Part shown: in pieces, positions 54,448 through 63,680 of the stretch | Layout: each line of letters starts with the position of its first letter | Position numbering within the stretch: the first letter of the stretch is position 1 | Source of the DNA: Sinomonas albida | GTDB lineage: Bacteria > Actinomycetota > Actinomycetes > Actinomycetales > Micrococcaceae | DNA length: 64,000 nt | NCBI RefSeq assembly: GCF_004919045.1 | Contig: NZ_SWDW01000003.1 | Span: 220,028-284,027, forward strand | Direction of reading: 5' to 3' | Translations under genes and position numbers: made by a program | Notes under the pieces: model-generated | Seen by the model: only the letters and a program-made list of their open reading frames with translations | The model's database searches: none | Told to the model about the DNA's origin: nothing

Positions 54448-57158
54448 AGCAGCCCCGCGAGTTCCGAACGGGACGTGATCCCGAGCTTCGAGAACACCTG
54501 GTACAGATGACCCTCCACGGTACGCACTGACAGCCCCATCTCCTCAGCGATCGTCCGGTTTGATTCCCCGCGGGCCGCGAGCACCGCGACCTCGCGTTCC
54601 CGCGACGTCAGCAGCGGCCCGAGGCTCTGCGGGACGACGGGAAGTACTTCGACCAGGCCCGTGAGCCGGTCGAGGCGTGCCTGCAGGCTACGCGCGGAGC
54701 GCACGTCACCCTTGTCCCGCGCGACATCGAGGCCGACGGCGGTGCAGCGCGACTCGAGCGTGTCGAGGCCGAGCTCGGCGGCGAGATCCGCCGCGGCGAT
54801 GAGGTCTGGGAGGCTCCTGAGCCGGGAGCCCCGCGCGAGGCGGCGGCCCAGCTCCGCGAGGGGCCCCTGCCGGTGCGCGCAGACCTCCTCGAGGAGGCTC
54901 AACTCCTCCTGCCCGGTGTCCACGGTGGCTCCCAGCAGCTTGATCCCCGCCATCGTCCACCGCCCCTCGAGCAGGTCCGCCCGGGCGGATGCGACAAGGC
55001 GGGCCGCGGCGCCCCGCTCGCCGATCCATCGGCGCGCCATGTCGGCGCAGAAGTCCATCGAGCTCTTGATCGAGTAATTGCACGGCGCGGACCATGCCTC
55101 GACCTTGTCCAAGTACGTGCGCGCGGCCGCGGCGTCCCCCTGCTGTGCGAACGCGAAAGCCGTGGCGGCGTAGGCGCAGCCGAGGGTGGACTGGACGTGG
55201 CCCTGCTCGAGCTGGGCGGTCGCGGCGAGGAGGACCGAGAGCGCCTCGGAGCCACGGCCCGCGTAGACGAGCGCGAGGCCCGCCGCGAACTCGTAGTGCG
55301 CGCCCTCGATCCGCAGGCTCGGGACCGTGGACCGCCCGGAGGAGCGGACCAGCGCGAGGCATTGGCGCCAGTGGCCGTTGAGCAGCAGGACGTAGAACGC
55401 GCGGGTTCCGAACTCGTGCCGCACGCGCATCGTTCCGGCGGGTCCGCCGAGCTCGCTCGAGATGTCGTGGAGCAGCGCGAGCGCGTCCGATTCGCGTCCC
55501 ACGAACGCAAGCGACTGCATGAGCAGGCACTCCGACCGGAGCCGCAGTTCGGGGTCCCAGCCGAGGAGTCCGGCCTCGGCCCCCTCGAGCCGCTCGACGA
55601 CGGACGTGAAATTTCCTTCATGCACGGCGTCGGCGAGCTCGACGAGGTCCAGGATGGCCCGCGCGCGCTCGGTCTCCTCGTCGGGGACGTCGGAAAGGCC
55701 CGCCTGCACAAGGAGCCGCGCCCGCGCGTCGTCAAGGAGCGGGCCGATCTCCTGCTCCCGCGAGGAAAGCACCCGCTTGGCCACGACAAGCGCCTCTATG
55801 AAGTCCGCGAACTCGACCGGCCCGAGGCTGTCGAGTTCGTCCTCGGTGACCTGCTCGAGCATCGAGTGGGCCTGGACGCGCTGGCCGAGGGCCAGATACG
55901 CCGTGGCGCGCAGCCGCTGGACGGTGGCCCACGTGCTGCGGACACGAGGGACGCCCTCGAGGCAGTCGAGCGCGAAGCGCGGATCGTAGAGCCGGAGGGC
56001 CGCACCCGCCGCCGCGATCGCGTGGGACGCCGGCAGCACGGTCTGGCACTCGCGGGTCCAGGCCGCGTAGCCCAAGAGCTCGACGACGCTGAGCGACGCG
56101 AGCTGCGGCTCCGCGTTCCCGATGATGAGCGCGCGGAGCTCCCGCCGCCGCGGGATGCTGAGCCAGCCGCGGACCACCTCCGCCATGATGGGATCCGCGA
56201 GCGAGACGGCGTTGCGCTCCTCGACGTGGATGAGGCCCGATTCGTCCATGAGCGCGACTGTCTCGGGTCCGAAGACGCTGGTGAGCCGCTCGAGCGGGAG
56301 CCGCCGCGCACACGCGAGCGCGTCGATCGCGGACTGCACTGCGATCGGCTCGCGTTCCACGCGGGAGCGCACCACGTCGTCGATCTCGCGGCTGCGCGTC
56401 GACTCGGCGTCCTCGGCAAGCGTCCACACGCCGTCGGCCAGGCGAAGCTGCTCGCTGAGCAGGAAGTCGCCGACGATCCGGTACAGGAGTTCGGGGTTCC
56501 CGTGGGCCATGGCGTGGAGGAGGCGGGCCACGGTCCGCGGCACGATCCCGCCGAGCACCTCGCGGAGCACCTGCTCCGTGCGGTCCTCGGGCAGGAGCTC
56601 GAGCGGGATCTCGCGGATGCGCTGCTCCGTGAGCATCCAGTGGAAGTCCTGCGGGAGGTCGCTCGTGCGGGTCGCCGTGACAATGACCTTGGCCCTGCCG
56701 GTGGTCATGAGCTGCACGAGGGTCGCCGTGCTCAGCTCGTCGAGTCCGCCCGGCGTCTCGAGGGCGATGACGGCGGGGCGGCCTTCGGCGTCCCGGACGA
56801 GCGTCTCCATGATGCCGCGCATCGTCGCGCCGGGGCTCTCGAGCGCCTCGTCGGGGAGCCTCGCGAGGAGCGGGGCGAGCGCGCCGTAGGGCGTCTCGGC
56901 GCCCGCAATCGTGCTGCGCAGGGTCTGGGCGTACGTGGACGGCGCGAGCGACCGGACGAGCGCGGTCTGGAACGCGCCCTTCCCGATGTCCCGCTCGCCG
57001 GTGATGACGATCCCGAAGCTGTGGGCGTCGGCGAGAGCGTCGCGGGCGGCCTGGAGCTCATCGCGGCGGACGCCGCGCATCCACTGGACGCGGTCAGCAG
57101 CGAATTCGCGGGCACCGCCAGACTGACGGCGCTCGGACACACCGGCCGACCACTGCAT
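54444..57158 (-). CDS. Large LuxR-family regulator with degenerate NTPase (type A, copy 2)
   Basis: A 904-residue paralogue of type A copy 1. The P-loop position reads TGERDIGKGAF near residue 50, with Gly where Ser/Thr should follow the lysine, and the Walker B position reads AVIALETPGGLDE. Both motifs are therefore defective and nucleotide hydrolysis is doubtful. The HTH is intact (LTSREREVAVLAARGESNRT, LSVRTVEGHLYQVFSKLG). ATG 57158 has GGGGAGGGG upstream; the frame is open back to 57182. It is coupled to type B copy 2 by a 4-nt overlap. Confidence 0.86.
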   Translation of the reverse strand: MQWSAGVSERRQSGGAREFAADRVQWMRGVRRDELQAARDALADAHSFGIVITGERDIGKGAFQTALVRSLAPSTYAQTLRSTIAGAETPYGALAPLLARLPDEALESPGATMRGIMETLVRDAEGRPAVIALETPGGLDELSTATLVQLMTTGRAKVIVTATRTSDLPQDFHWMLTEQRIREIPLELLPEDRTEQVLREVLGGIVPRTVARLLHAMAHGNPELLYRIVGDFLLSEQLRLADGVWTLAEDAESTRSREIDDVVRSRVEREPIAVQSAIDALACARRLPLERLTSVFGPETVALMDESGLIHVEERNAVSLADPIMAEVVRGWLSIPRRRELRALIIGNAEPQLASLSVVELLGYAAWTRECQTVLPASHAIAAAGAALRLYDPRFALDCLEGVPRVRSTWATVQRLRATAYLALGQRVQAHSMLEQVTEDELDSLGPVEFADFIEALVVAKRVLSSREQEIGPLLDDARARLLVQAGLSDVPDEETERARAILDLVELADAVHEGNFTSVVERLEGAEAGLLGWDPELRLRSECLLMQSLAFVGRESDALALLHDISSELGGPAGTMRVRHEFGTRAFYVLLLNGHWRQCLALVRSSGRSTVPSLRIEGAHYEFAAGLALVYAGRGSEALSVLLAATAQLEQGHVQSTLGCAYAATAFAFAQQGDAAAARTYLDKVEAWSAPCNYSIKSSMDFCADMARRWIGERGAAARLVASARADLLEGRWTMAGIKLLGATVDTGQEELSLLEEVCAHRQGPLAELGRRLARGSRLRSLPDLIAAADLAAELGLDTLESRCTAVGLDVARDKGDVRSARSLQARLDRLTGLVEVLPVVPQSLGPLLTSREREVAVLAARGESNRTIAEEMGLSVRTVEGHLYQVFSKLGITSRSELAGLL

Positions 57159-57225
57159 TGCCCCTCCCCAAGCTCCCCGCATCTGCAGGTGAGCACAAGA
57201 TACCCCGTCTGGCCAACGGCGGGCA

Positions 57226-57240
57226 GGGCCTTAGGCAACT
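57226..57240 (-). promoter_or_regulatory. Shared motif upstream of type A LuxR gene, copy 2
   Basis: GGGCCTTAGGCAACT, 68 bp upstream of the chosen start and one mismatch from the copy-1 motif. An 8-nt palindrome TTGTACAA and two ATGTTG words lie just upstream (57244-57266) in an unusually A/T-rich stretch for this chromosome. Confidence 0.6.
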
Positions 57241-57291
57241 TTCATGTTGTACAAGTAAAAATGTTGCTTCACATTGGGCAGGAAGAGGGGC

Positions 57292-57876
57292 TCACGCCTT
57301 GGCCGGGTGGTGCTTCTGCTGGGCCGAGAGGAGGCCCTCGCGCACCAGGAGCTCCACGGCGTCGGCCGCCTCGGACAGGAGGAAGGGGAGGTCCTTGCGC
57401 TCTGCCGGCGAGAAGTCCCGGAGCACGTAGTCGGCGGCGTCCATGCGGCCCGGTGGCCGGCCCACCCCTACGCGGACGCGATAGTAGTCCTTCGTGCCGA
57501 GCGCCTTCGTGATGTCGCGCAGGCCGTTGTGCCCGCCTTCTCCACCGCCGAGCTTGAGGCGGACGGTGTCGAACGGGATGTCGATCTCGTCGTGGACCGC
57601 GACGACGCGCTCGGGCTCCACGCCGTAGAACTTCGCGGCGGAGGAGACCGGGCCGCCTGATTCGTTCATGTAGGTGACCGGCTTGGCGAGGACCACGCGG
57701 GGGCCGCCGATGCCGAGCCGCCCCTCGAGCACCATCGCGCGCGAGCGATGCGAGGAGAAGCCCCCACCCACGCGACCCGCGAGCTCGTCGAGGACCATGT
57801 AGCCCACGTTGTGGCGGTTGCCACTGTACTTGGGTCCCGGGTTACCGAGGCCGACAATGAGCCATGTCTCTGCCAT
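57292..57876 (-). CDS. pth: Peptidyl-tRNA hydrolase
   Basis: Releases tRNA from peptidyl-tRNA dropped by stalled ribosomes. The 194-residue protein has [20 protein letters not shown] with the catalytic His, [13 protein letters not shown], the active-site Asp in [27 protein letters not shown] and [13 protein letters not shown]. All catalytic positions are present. It lies downstream of rplY, as in many actinobacteria, but a 31-nt repeat array occupies the gap between them. Confidence 0.95.
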   Translation of the reverse strand: MAETWLIVGLGNPGPKYSGNRHNVGYMVLDELAGRVGGGFSSHRSRAMVLEGRLGIGGPRVVLAKPVTYMNESGGPVSSAAKFYGVEPERVVAVHDEIDIPFDTVRLKLGGGEGGHNGLRDITKALGTKDYYRVRVGVGRPPGRMDAADYVLRDFSPAERKDLPFLLSEAADAVELLVREGLLSAQQKHHPAKA

Positions 57877-57919
57877 GGGGTTTGGCGCTCCTTCGGGGGC
57901 GGCGGGGGGCGGGCGAATT

Positions 57920-58043
57920 CGTCTCGGGTACAGATAACCCTCGATCTAGACGTCTCGGGTACAGATAACCCTCAAGCTAAGCCTCTCGGGTACAGATAAC
58001 CCTCGACCTAAGCCTCTCGGGTACAGATGATCTGTACCCGAGA
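57920..58043. repeat. 31-nt-period repeat array 3 between rplY and pth
   Basis: TCTCGGGTACAGAT starts at 57921, 57952, 57983 and 58014, exactly 31 nt apart. Spacers are of the AACCCTCGATCTAGACG type, unlike those of arrays 1 and 2. The fourth copy is followed at once by its reverse complement (58029-58043), making a near-loopless palindrome. The array end with an inverted copy repeats the design of array 1, 50 kb away. Confidence 0.9.
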
Positions 58044-58123
58044 CCTGTAGCCGAAACGAAAAGGGCGGCGGCCCGTCCCCACCGGGAACGGGCCGCCTGA
58101 GGTTCGTGCAGCAGACTACCTGC

Positions 58124-58735
58124 TTACTCGGCAGCTTCCTCGGCGGGCTCCTCGGCCTCGGCAGCCTCGGCGGCCTCGCCCTCGGCGGGCTCCTCAGCCA
58201 CGACGACGGCCTCGGAGATGTTGACGACGATCGCGTCGGCCTCCGTCACGAGCTCCACGTTATTCGGGAGCTTGACGTCGCCGGCGTGGACGTGCTGGCC
58301 GATCTCGTGGCCCTCGATGCTGACCTCGAGCACGGACGGGAGGTGGGTCGCCTCGGCCTCGACCGTCACCGTCACGGCCTCCTGGGTGACGACCGTCCCC
58401 GCGGCGGCCTCGCCGACGAGGTGCACGGGCACGTCCACGGAGACCTTCTCGCCGCGGCGAACCGTGAGGAGGTCGACGTGCTCGATGATCTGGCGGACCG
58501 GGTCCCGCTGGATGTCCTTGACGAGCGCGAGGTGCTCTTCGCCCTCGATGTCGATCGTCAGGAGGGCGTTCGCGGCGCGCACGGCGATCATGGTCTCGTG
58601 GCCCGGCAGGTTGACGTGCAGCGGCTCGGCACCGTGGCCGTAGATGACTGCGGGGATCTTGCCGGCGGCGCGGGCGCGGCGGGCGTAGCCCTTGCCGAAT
58701 TCGGTGCGCTTCTGGGCGGCGAGCTTCTCGCTCAT
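58124..58735 (-). CDS. rplY: Large-subunit ribosomal protein bL25 (Ctc/TL5 type)
   Basis: Binds 5S rRNA in the 50S subunit; the long form is also called general stress protein Ctc. The 203-residue protein has the N-terminal L25 domain (AAQKRTEFGKGYARRARAAG, KIPAVIYGHG, DPVRQIIEHVDLLTV) and the C-terminal TL5 beta domain (VPVHLVGEAAAGTVV, THLPSVLEVSIEG). It ends in a Glu/Ala-rich acidic tail of about 30 residues. ATG 58735 has GAAGGAG upstream. Confidence 0.95.
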   Translation of the reverse strand: MSEKLAAQKRTEFGKGYARRARAAGKIPAVIYGHGAEPLHVNLPGHETMIAVRAANALLTIDIEGEEHLALVKDIQRDPVRQIIEHVDLLTVRRGEKVSVDVPVHLVGEAAAGTVVTQEAVTVTVEAEATHLPSVLEVSIEGHEIGQHVHAGDVKLPNNVELVTEADAIVVNISEAVVVAEEPAEGEAAEAAEAEEPAEEAAE

Positions 58736-58952
58736 TCTTGCTCCTTCGATGGTCGGTTGGCCTGACGCGAGGGCGGCCACAACTGGCCCGCACACCTCGA
58801 GCGCCACAAGGCACCCCGGAGGAGTCTCAGACCCAGTCGATCACGGCCCCGCCGCCTCGTGAGCACAGGCTCACAGCGGCCGATTCCCTCGCCAAGGTTC
58901 GCCGTCCATCGTACCAGACCAGCGCGCCCCCTCACCGCGCCCGGCAGACAGA

Positions 58953-58995
58953 GCGAGCGGACGACGGCGGTGTGCACCCGCCGTCGTCCGCTCGC
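58953..58995 (-). terminator. Terminator-like hairpin after prs
   Basis: A perfect 18-bp stem (58953-58970 with 58978-58995) around a 7-nt loop, TGTGCAC, 30 bp after the prs stop. It separates glmU-prs from rplY. Confidence 0.75.
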
Positions 58996-59024
58996 GCTGG
59001 AGGCTGCTCGCCTCGAAGGTGCGG

Positions 59025-60005
59025 CTAGCTGCGGCCGTCGAAGAGGCTCGTGACCGAGCCGTCGTCGAAGACCTCGTGGATGGCGCGCGCGATGAGCGGC
59101 GCGATCGAAAGGACCGTGAGCTGCTCGAAGCGCTTGTCCGACGCGATGGGCAGCGTATTCGTCACGACCACCTCGCGTGCCCCGCACTCCGCGAGCCGGC
59201 GTGGCGCCGGGTCGGAGAACACGGCGTGCGTCGCGGCGATGATCACGGAGCGAGCGCCGGCGTTCTTGAGCACCTGGACGGCGCCGGAGATCGTGCCGCC
59301 GGTGTCGATCATGTCGTCGATGAGCACGCAGTCGCGCCCCTCGATCTGGCCGACGACCTGCTTGGAGACGGCCTGGTTGGGCACGTTGACATCGCGGGAC
59401 TTGTGGACGAACGCGAGCGGCGCGCCGCCGAGCCGCTCTGCCCACTGCTCGGCCACGCGCACGCGACCGGTGTCAGGGGACACGACCGTGACCTTGTTGA
59501 GGTCCACGCGCGTGCGCACGTAGTCGGCGAGGAGCGGGATCGCCATGAGGTGATCGACCGGCCCGTCGAAGAAGCCCTGGATCTGCGCGGTGTGCAGGTC
59601 AACGCTCATGAGGCGGTGTGCGCCCGCGGTCTTGTAGAGGTCCGCGATGAGGCGGGCCGAGATGGGCTCGCGGCCGCGGTGCTTCTTGTCCTGACGGGCG
59701 TACGGGTAGAACGGCGAGACGACCGTGATCCGCTTGGCGCTCGCGCGCTTGAGCGAGTCGATCATGATGAGCTGCTCCATGATCCACTCGTTGATCGGGG
59801 CAGGGTGTGCCTGGATCACGAAAGCGTCGGCGCCGCGCACGCTGTCCTCGAAACGCACGTAGGTCTCGCCGTTCGCGAAGTCGTACGCCGACGTCGGCAG
59901 GAGCTCGGTGCCGAGCTCCTTGGCGATCTCCTGCGCGAGCTCGGGATGGGCCCGGCCTGACGCGACGACGAGGCGCTTCTCGCCGTGGGCCGTGATCTCG
60001 GTCAT
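59025..60005 (-). CDS. prs: Ribose-phosphate pyrophosphokinase (PRPP synthetase)
   Basis: Makes PRPP from ribose 5-phosphate and ATP for nucleotide, His and Trp synthesis. The 326-residue protein has RLVVASGRAHPELAQEIA, FANGETYVRFEDSVRG, VVSPFYPYARQDKKHRGREP (ATP and R5P binding), SVDLHTAQIQGFF, VVSPDTGRVRVAEQWA and the PRPP loop CVLIDDMIDTGGTI. Its ATG is immediately next to the glmU stop codon with no gap, so translation is coupled. Confidence 0.96.
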   Translation of the reverse strand: MTEITAHGEKRLVVASGRAHPELAQEIAKELGTELLPTSAYDFANGETYVRFEDSVRGADAFVIQAHPAPINEWIMEQLIMIDSLKRASAKRITVVSPFYPYARQDKKHRGREPISARLIADLYKTAGAHRLMSVDLHTAQIQGFFDGPVDHLMAIPLLADYVRTRVDLNKVTVVSPDTGRVRVAEQWAERLGGAPLAFVHKSRDVNVPNQAVSKQVVGQIEGRDCVLIDDMIDTGGTISGAVQVLKNAGARSVIIAATHAVFSDPAPRRLAECGAREVVVTNTLPIASDKRFEQLTVLSIAPLIARAIHEVFDDGSVTSLFDGRS

Positions 60006-61613
60006 CTACTTGCCTTCTTCTGTCGTGGGACTGCTGGCGGGGGGAGAAACCTCTGCTCGCGCGGCCGCGGCGGCGAGGGCCGACGGCGACCCGGGCCGCC
60101 TCGCCTCCGTCCAGCCCTCGGCGTTGCGCTGCGGCGCGACGCTCAGCGCGAGCGCCCCGGCCGGAACGTCCTTGCGCACCACGGCGCCCGCGCCTGTGTA
60201 CGCGCCGTCGCCCACGGTGACCGGGGCCACGAAGACGGTGTTCGAGGCCGTCCGCACGTGCGCGCCGATCACAGTGCGGTGCTTGTTGACGCCGTCGTAG
60301 TTCGCGGTGATGTTGCCGCAGCCGATGTTCGTGCCCTCGCCGACCTCGGCGTCGCCCACATAGCCGAGGTGGGAGAGCTTCGCGCCGCGGCCGATCTGGG
60401 CGTTCTTCGTCTCGTAGAACGCCCCGATCTTGCCGTCCGCGCCGAGCACCGTCCCCGCCCGGAGGTACGTGAACGGGCCCACCGTGGCGCCCGGGCCGAT
60501 CTGGGCCTTCGTGCCGTCCGTGCGGCGCACGTTCGCGCCCTCGCCCACAACGACGTCCGTGAGCGTCGTGTCCGGGCCCACCACGGCATCGCGCTCAATC
60601 ACCGTCTGGCCGTGAAGCTGCGTGTTGGGCTTGATCGTGACGTCCTCGGCGAGCCGCACGGTCCCGTCGATCCAGGTGCTCGCCGGGTCGATCACCGTCA
60701 CGCCCGCGCGCATCCAGGCCTCGACCGTGCGGCGGTTGTGCTCGGCCGCGAGCGCCTGGAGCTGGACGCGGTCGTTCGCGCCCTCGACCTGCCAGCGGTC
60801 CTCGGTGACGAGCGCCGCGACGCGACCGCCTGCCTCGCGCGCGATCGCGAGGACGTCGGTGAGGTACTTCTCGCCCTGCGCGTTGTCGGTCGTGACGCGG
60901 CGCAGAGCGTCGGCGAGGACCCGCGCGTCGAACGCGTAGATCCCGGAGTTGACCTCGCGGACCTCGCGCTCGTCGCTGGTCGCGTCCTTGTGCTCGCGGA
61001 TCGCGGCGACCGCGCCGTCCTCGTCCCGCAGGATCCGCCCGTAGCCGTGGGCGTCGTCGAGGACGGCGGTCAGGACCGTCACGGCGTTGCCCTCGTCCTC
61101 GTGGCGGGCCACGAGCTCGCGCAGGAGGCCGGTGCTCAGGAGCGGGACGTCGCCATACGTGACCACGACCGTGCCCTCGAGGGCGGACTGGGCGGCCAGC
61201 GCGTCGAGCGCGACCTCCACCGCCCGACCAGTGCCCGGGATCTCGTCCTGGTCCACGATGAGGGCCGCGGCATCGAGCCCGGCGATGTGCTCCGCGACGC
61301 GGTCGCGCTCGTGGCGAACGACGACGGCGAGGCGCTGCGGCTCGAGGCCCCGCGCCGCGGCGAGCGCGTGGGCCACCATGGACCGGCCGCCGAGCTCGTG
61401 GAGGATCTTGGGGGTGCGGGACTTCATGCGAGTCCCCGCGCCGGCGGCGAGGACGACGACGGCGGCCGGCCCCTGAGCAACCGGTCCCCCGGCCGTGTGG
61501 GCCCCTGGCTGCGGCGACTCCGGGCGATCGGCTTCAGGGCTGTGTCCGGGGATCTCCGCATTCACTGTCGCTGGTTCTCCTGCTCGTCGGGTCCGGGTGG
61601 TCTGCTCGTTCAC
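60006..61613 (-). CDS. glmU: Bifunctional GlmU (GlcNAc-1-P uridyltransferase / GlcN-1-P acetyltransferase)
   Basis: Last two steps to UDP-GlcNAc for peptidoglycan and surface polysaccharides. About 535 residues. The uridyltransferase half has VVVLAAGAGTRMKSRTPKIL near residue 52, TYGDVPLL and REVNSGIYAF. The acetyltransferase beta-helix has GPFTYLRAG, ETKNAQIGRGAKLSHLGYVG, GCGNITANYDG and KHRTVIGA. A 45-residue low-complexity N-terminus precedes it; GTG 61565 (GGAG upstream) would remove 16 residues and may be the true start. A Pro/Ala-rich tail ends the protein. Its product could feed the amino-sugar genes at 37-42 kb. Confidence 0.95.
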   Translation of the reverse strand: MNEQTTRTRRAGEPATVNAEIPGHSPEADRPESPQPGAHTAGGPVAQGPAAVVVLAAGAGTRMKSRTPKILHELGGRSMVAHALAAARGLEPQRLAVVVRHERDRVAEHIAGLDAAALIVDQDEIPGTGRAVEVALDALAAQSALEGTVVVTYGDVPLLSTGLLRELVARHEDEGNAVTVLTAVLDDAHGYGRILRDEDGAVAAIREHKDATSDEREVREVNSGIYAFDARVLADALRRVTTDNAQGEKYLTDVLAIAREAGGRVAALVTEDRWQVEGANDRVQLQALAAEHNRRTVEAWMRAGVTVIDPASTWIDGTVRLAEDVTIKPNTQLHGQTVIERDAVVGPDTTLTDVVVGEGANVRRTDGTKAQIGPGATVGPFTYLRAGTVLGADGKIGAFYETKNAQIGRGAKLSHLGYVGDAEVGEGTNIGCGNITANYDGVNKHRTVIGAHVRTASNTVFVAPVTVGDGAYTGAGAVVRKDVPAGALALSVAPQRNAEGWTEARRPGSPSALAAAAARAEVSPPASSPTTEEGK

Positions 61614-61682
61614 ACCCCATCTAATGAGCGCTCGCCGGCCATTCTATCCGCTGGTCCGTCGGCGCCCGGTTCCGCTCCGTCG

Positions 61683-61754
61683 TTCCGCCCCTAGGATTCG
61701 AACCTAGACTGCACGGCTCCAAAGGCCGGCGTGCTGCCATTACACCAGGGCGGA
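61683..61754 (-). tRNA. tRNA-Gln (TTG anticodon)
   Basis: A 72-nt cloverleaf on the minus strand. The acceptor TCCGCCC (61748-61754) pairs with GGGCGGA (61684-61690), with discriminator A at 61683. The anticodon loop CTTTGGA gives anticodon TTG, and the T-arm is CTAGG-TTCGAAT-CCTAG. CCA is not encoded. One mismatch at the base of the anticodon stem is tolerable. Its position beside glmU is typical of actinobacteria. Confidence 0.93.
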
Positions 61755-61915
61755 CCGTGCCCGGACCGACGGCGGGAATCCCCGCCGCAGCGCGTGGCAC
61801 AGTCGTCTATTCTGCCATTCTTTTGGGCGCCCCAGCACTCACACGACGAGCCGCGCCCGCCCGGAGAACCCGTCCCCTCCCGGGCCGAAGTCCTGCAAGT
61901 CCTTACGATGGTCGA

Positions 61916-62566
61916 ATGACCCAACCGAGCCCAGACCGAGCCGCGCCGCGGATCCGCATGACGGGCCCCGCGCGGCGTCGACAGCTCGTCGACGTGGGGC
62001 GCGGGCTCTTTGCGGCGAAGGGGGCCGACTCGGCCACGATCGAGGAGATCGCCTCCGCCGCCGGCGTGACGAAGCCCGTGATCTACGAGCACTTCGGCTC
62101 GAAGGAGGGCCTGTATCGGGTGGTCGTCGAGGAGGAGTCCGAGCTCCTCCTCGTGGGCATCACGGGTGCCCTCGCCGAGGACGCGAAGCCGCGCGTCCTC
62201 GTGGAGCGTGCCGCGATGGCGCTCCTGACGTACATCGAGGATCGCAGCGACGGCTTCCGGATCCTTGTGCGCGACGCTCCTCCCGGCCAGCAGGCGGGCG
62301 CCCTCGCCTCGCTCCTCTCCCGCGTCACGGCGCGCGTCGAGCACATCCTCGCGGACGAGTTCGCCGCACGCGGCTTCAGCGCAGGGGACGGTGCGATGTA
62401 CGCACAGATGCTCGTCGGCATGGTCGCGATGACCGGCCAATGGTGGCTCGATGCCCGCTCCCCGGACAAGCGCACGGTCGCCGCCCACCTCGTCAACCTC
62501 GCATGGAACGGGCTCACGGGCCTTCAGAAGGAGCCCAGCCTCGTCGACGGCTTCTCGCATGCCTGA
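61916..62566 (+). CDS. TetR-family transcriptional regulator
   Basis: A 216-residue repressor-type protein: N-terminal HTH (RRQLVDVGRGLFAAKGADSA, TIEEIASAAGVTKPVIYEHF, GSKEGLYRVVVEE) and a helical ligand domain ending LVNLAWNGLTGLQKEPSL. ATG 61916 has only a weak ribosome site. A 30-nt stretch covering its last codons is duplicated just past the stop. The target is unknown; the gene stands alone between the tRNA and the convergent DedA gene. Confidence 0.88.
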   Translation: MTQPSPDRAAPRIRMTGPARRRQLVDVGRGLFAAKGADSATIEEIASAAGVTKPVIYEHFGSKEGLYRVVVEEESELLLVGITGALAEDAKPRVLVERAAMALLTYIEDRSDGFRILVRDAPPGQQAGALASLLSRVTARVEHILADEFAARGFSAGDGAMYAQMLVGMVAMTGQWWLDARSPDKRTVAAHLVNLAWNGLTGLQKEPSLVDGFSHA

Positions 62567-62598
62567 GCGCCCAGCCTCGTCGACGGCTTCTCGCATGC
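62533..62598. repeat. Tandem duplication of the tetR 3' end
   Basis: The 30 nt beginning GCCCAGCCTCGTCGACGGCT occur at 62533-62562 and again at 62569-62598 (period 36). The first copy contains the end of tetR up to its stop; the second is non-coding. The near-perfect match indicates a recent slippage or duplication event. Confidence 0.85.
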
Positions 62599-62620
62599 TT
62601 GAGGGCGCCGTCCGGACCCG

Positions 62621-63283
62621 TCAGGAATCGTCCTCCGAGCTGGGCTCCTGGTGGCCCGTACGGTACGTGCGCTCCTTGCGGCGCTCGGAGCGGTTCTTGC
62701 GGACGCGCCACACGATGATCCCGATCACCACGATGACGAGGACGATGGCGGCGAGGTCGCGGCCGGCCGCCTTCGCGACGACGTCGTACGAGGCTCCCGC
62801 GACGTAGCCGAGCAGCGTGAAGCCCACGCCCCACGTGACGCCGCCGAGCGCGTTGAACGCAACGAATCGGGGGTAGTGCATCTGCGAGGCGCCCGCAAGC
62901 GCGGGCATCATGGCGCGGAAGAACGCGACGAACCGTCCGAGGAACACGGCCCAGCCGCCCTTCCTCCGCAGGAACGCCTGGGCGTCCTCGAGCCTCTTCC
63001 GGTGGCGATCGAAGACCCGGAAGCCGAGCAGACGGGGTCCCAGATGCTTCCCGATCTCATAGCCCACGGTGTCCCCGACGATCGCGGCGAGGACCACGAG
63101 GGGAACCATGATCCCAATGTTCGCGTGGCCCTGGCTCGAGACCACGCCGCCGAGGACGGCCGCGGTCTCGCCCGGAATGACGAAGCCCACGAAGATGGCA
63201 TCCTCGGCGAACACGAGCGCGAACACGACGAGGTACGCCGCAAGCGGCGGCATCCCGAGAATTGCCTCAACGATCGCGCCCAT
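62621..63283 (-). CDS. DedA-family membrane protein
   Basis: A 220-residue inner-membrane protein of the DedA/VTT family, linked to lipid-carrier recycling and envelope homeostasis. Features are AYLVVFALVFAEDAIFVGFV, IPGETAAVLGGVVSSQG, GDTVGYEIGKHLGPRLL, the F-x-GRF-x3-FR motif (VFLGRFVAFFRAMMPALAG) and a last helix (IVLVIVVIGIIVWRV) with a basic/acidic tail. ATG 63283 is preferred; ATG 63316 adds 11 residues. Some DedA proteins recycle undecaprenyl phosphate, which the polysaccharide operon consumes. Confidence 0.88.
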   Translation of the reverse strand: MGAIVEAILGMPPLAAYLVVFALVFAEDAIFVGFVIPGETAAVLGGVVSSQGHANIGIMVPLVVLAAIVGDTVGYEIGKHLGPRLLGFRVFDRHRKRLEDAQAFLRRKGGWAVFLGRFVAFFRAMMPALAGASQMHYPRFVAFNALGGVTWGVGFTLLGYVAGASYDVVAKAAGRDLAAIVLVIVVIGIIVWRVRKNRSERRKERTYRTGHQEPSSEDDS

Positions 63284-63343
63284 CTCAAGGATGCTAGCCC
63301 GGCAGTACGGACACATCCAGCAAGGACGCTGGATCCGAAAGCG

Positions 63344-63556
63344 CTACCCGGCGGCCCTGAGGCCGTCGATGCGCCGCACTTCGGCGCCGTCCGTCACGTG
63401 CACCATCCGGCGGCTCATGCCGCCGTCCTCCCGGATCCAGAAGACGCTCCCGTCTGGAGCGACCTCCTCGATGATCCCGGTCAGGTTGAGGCCTTCCAGG
63501 CCCTCGACGGCCACTGAATCACCGCGAACGAACCGCCCGAAATCATCCATATGCAT
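63344..63556 (-). CDS. Small protein of unknown function (70 aa)
   Basis: A 70-residue soluble protein, MHMDDFGRFVRGDSVAVEGL through VFWIREDGGMSRRMVHVTDG. It is rich in Gly, Val and acidic residues, with alternating hydrophobic residues suggesting a small beta barrel (SH3- or KOW-like). AGGGGA precedes the ATG, which supports translation. I do not recognise the family. Confidence 0.6.
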   Translation of the reverse strand: MHMDDFGRFVRGDSVAVEGLEGLNLTGIIEEVAPDGSVFWIREDGGMSRRMVHVTDGAEVRRIDGLRAAG

Positions 63557-63680
63557 TGTTGTCCCCTAGAGCAAGAGCTTGCTGTCCCAGTTCAAGCACC
63601 TTCAGCCTAGGAGGGCTTCGATACGCGGAGATGACGCGCCGGTGAACGCTGATCCTCCCTCGGGAACAGCTAGCCTGCGC

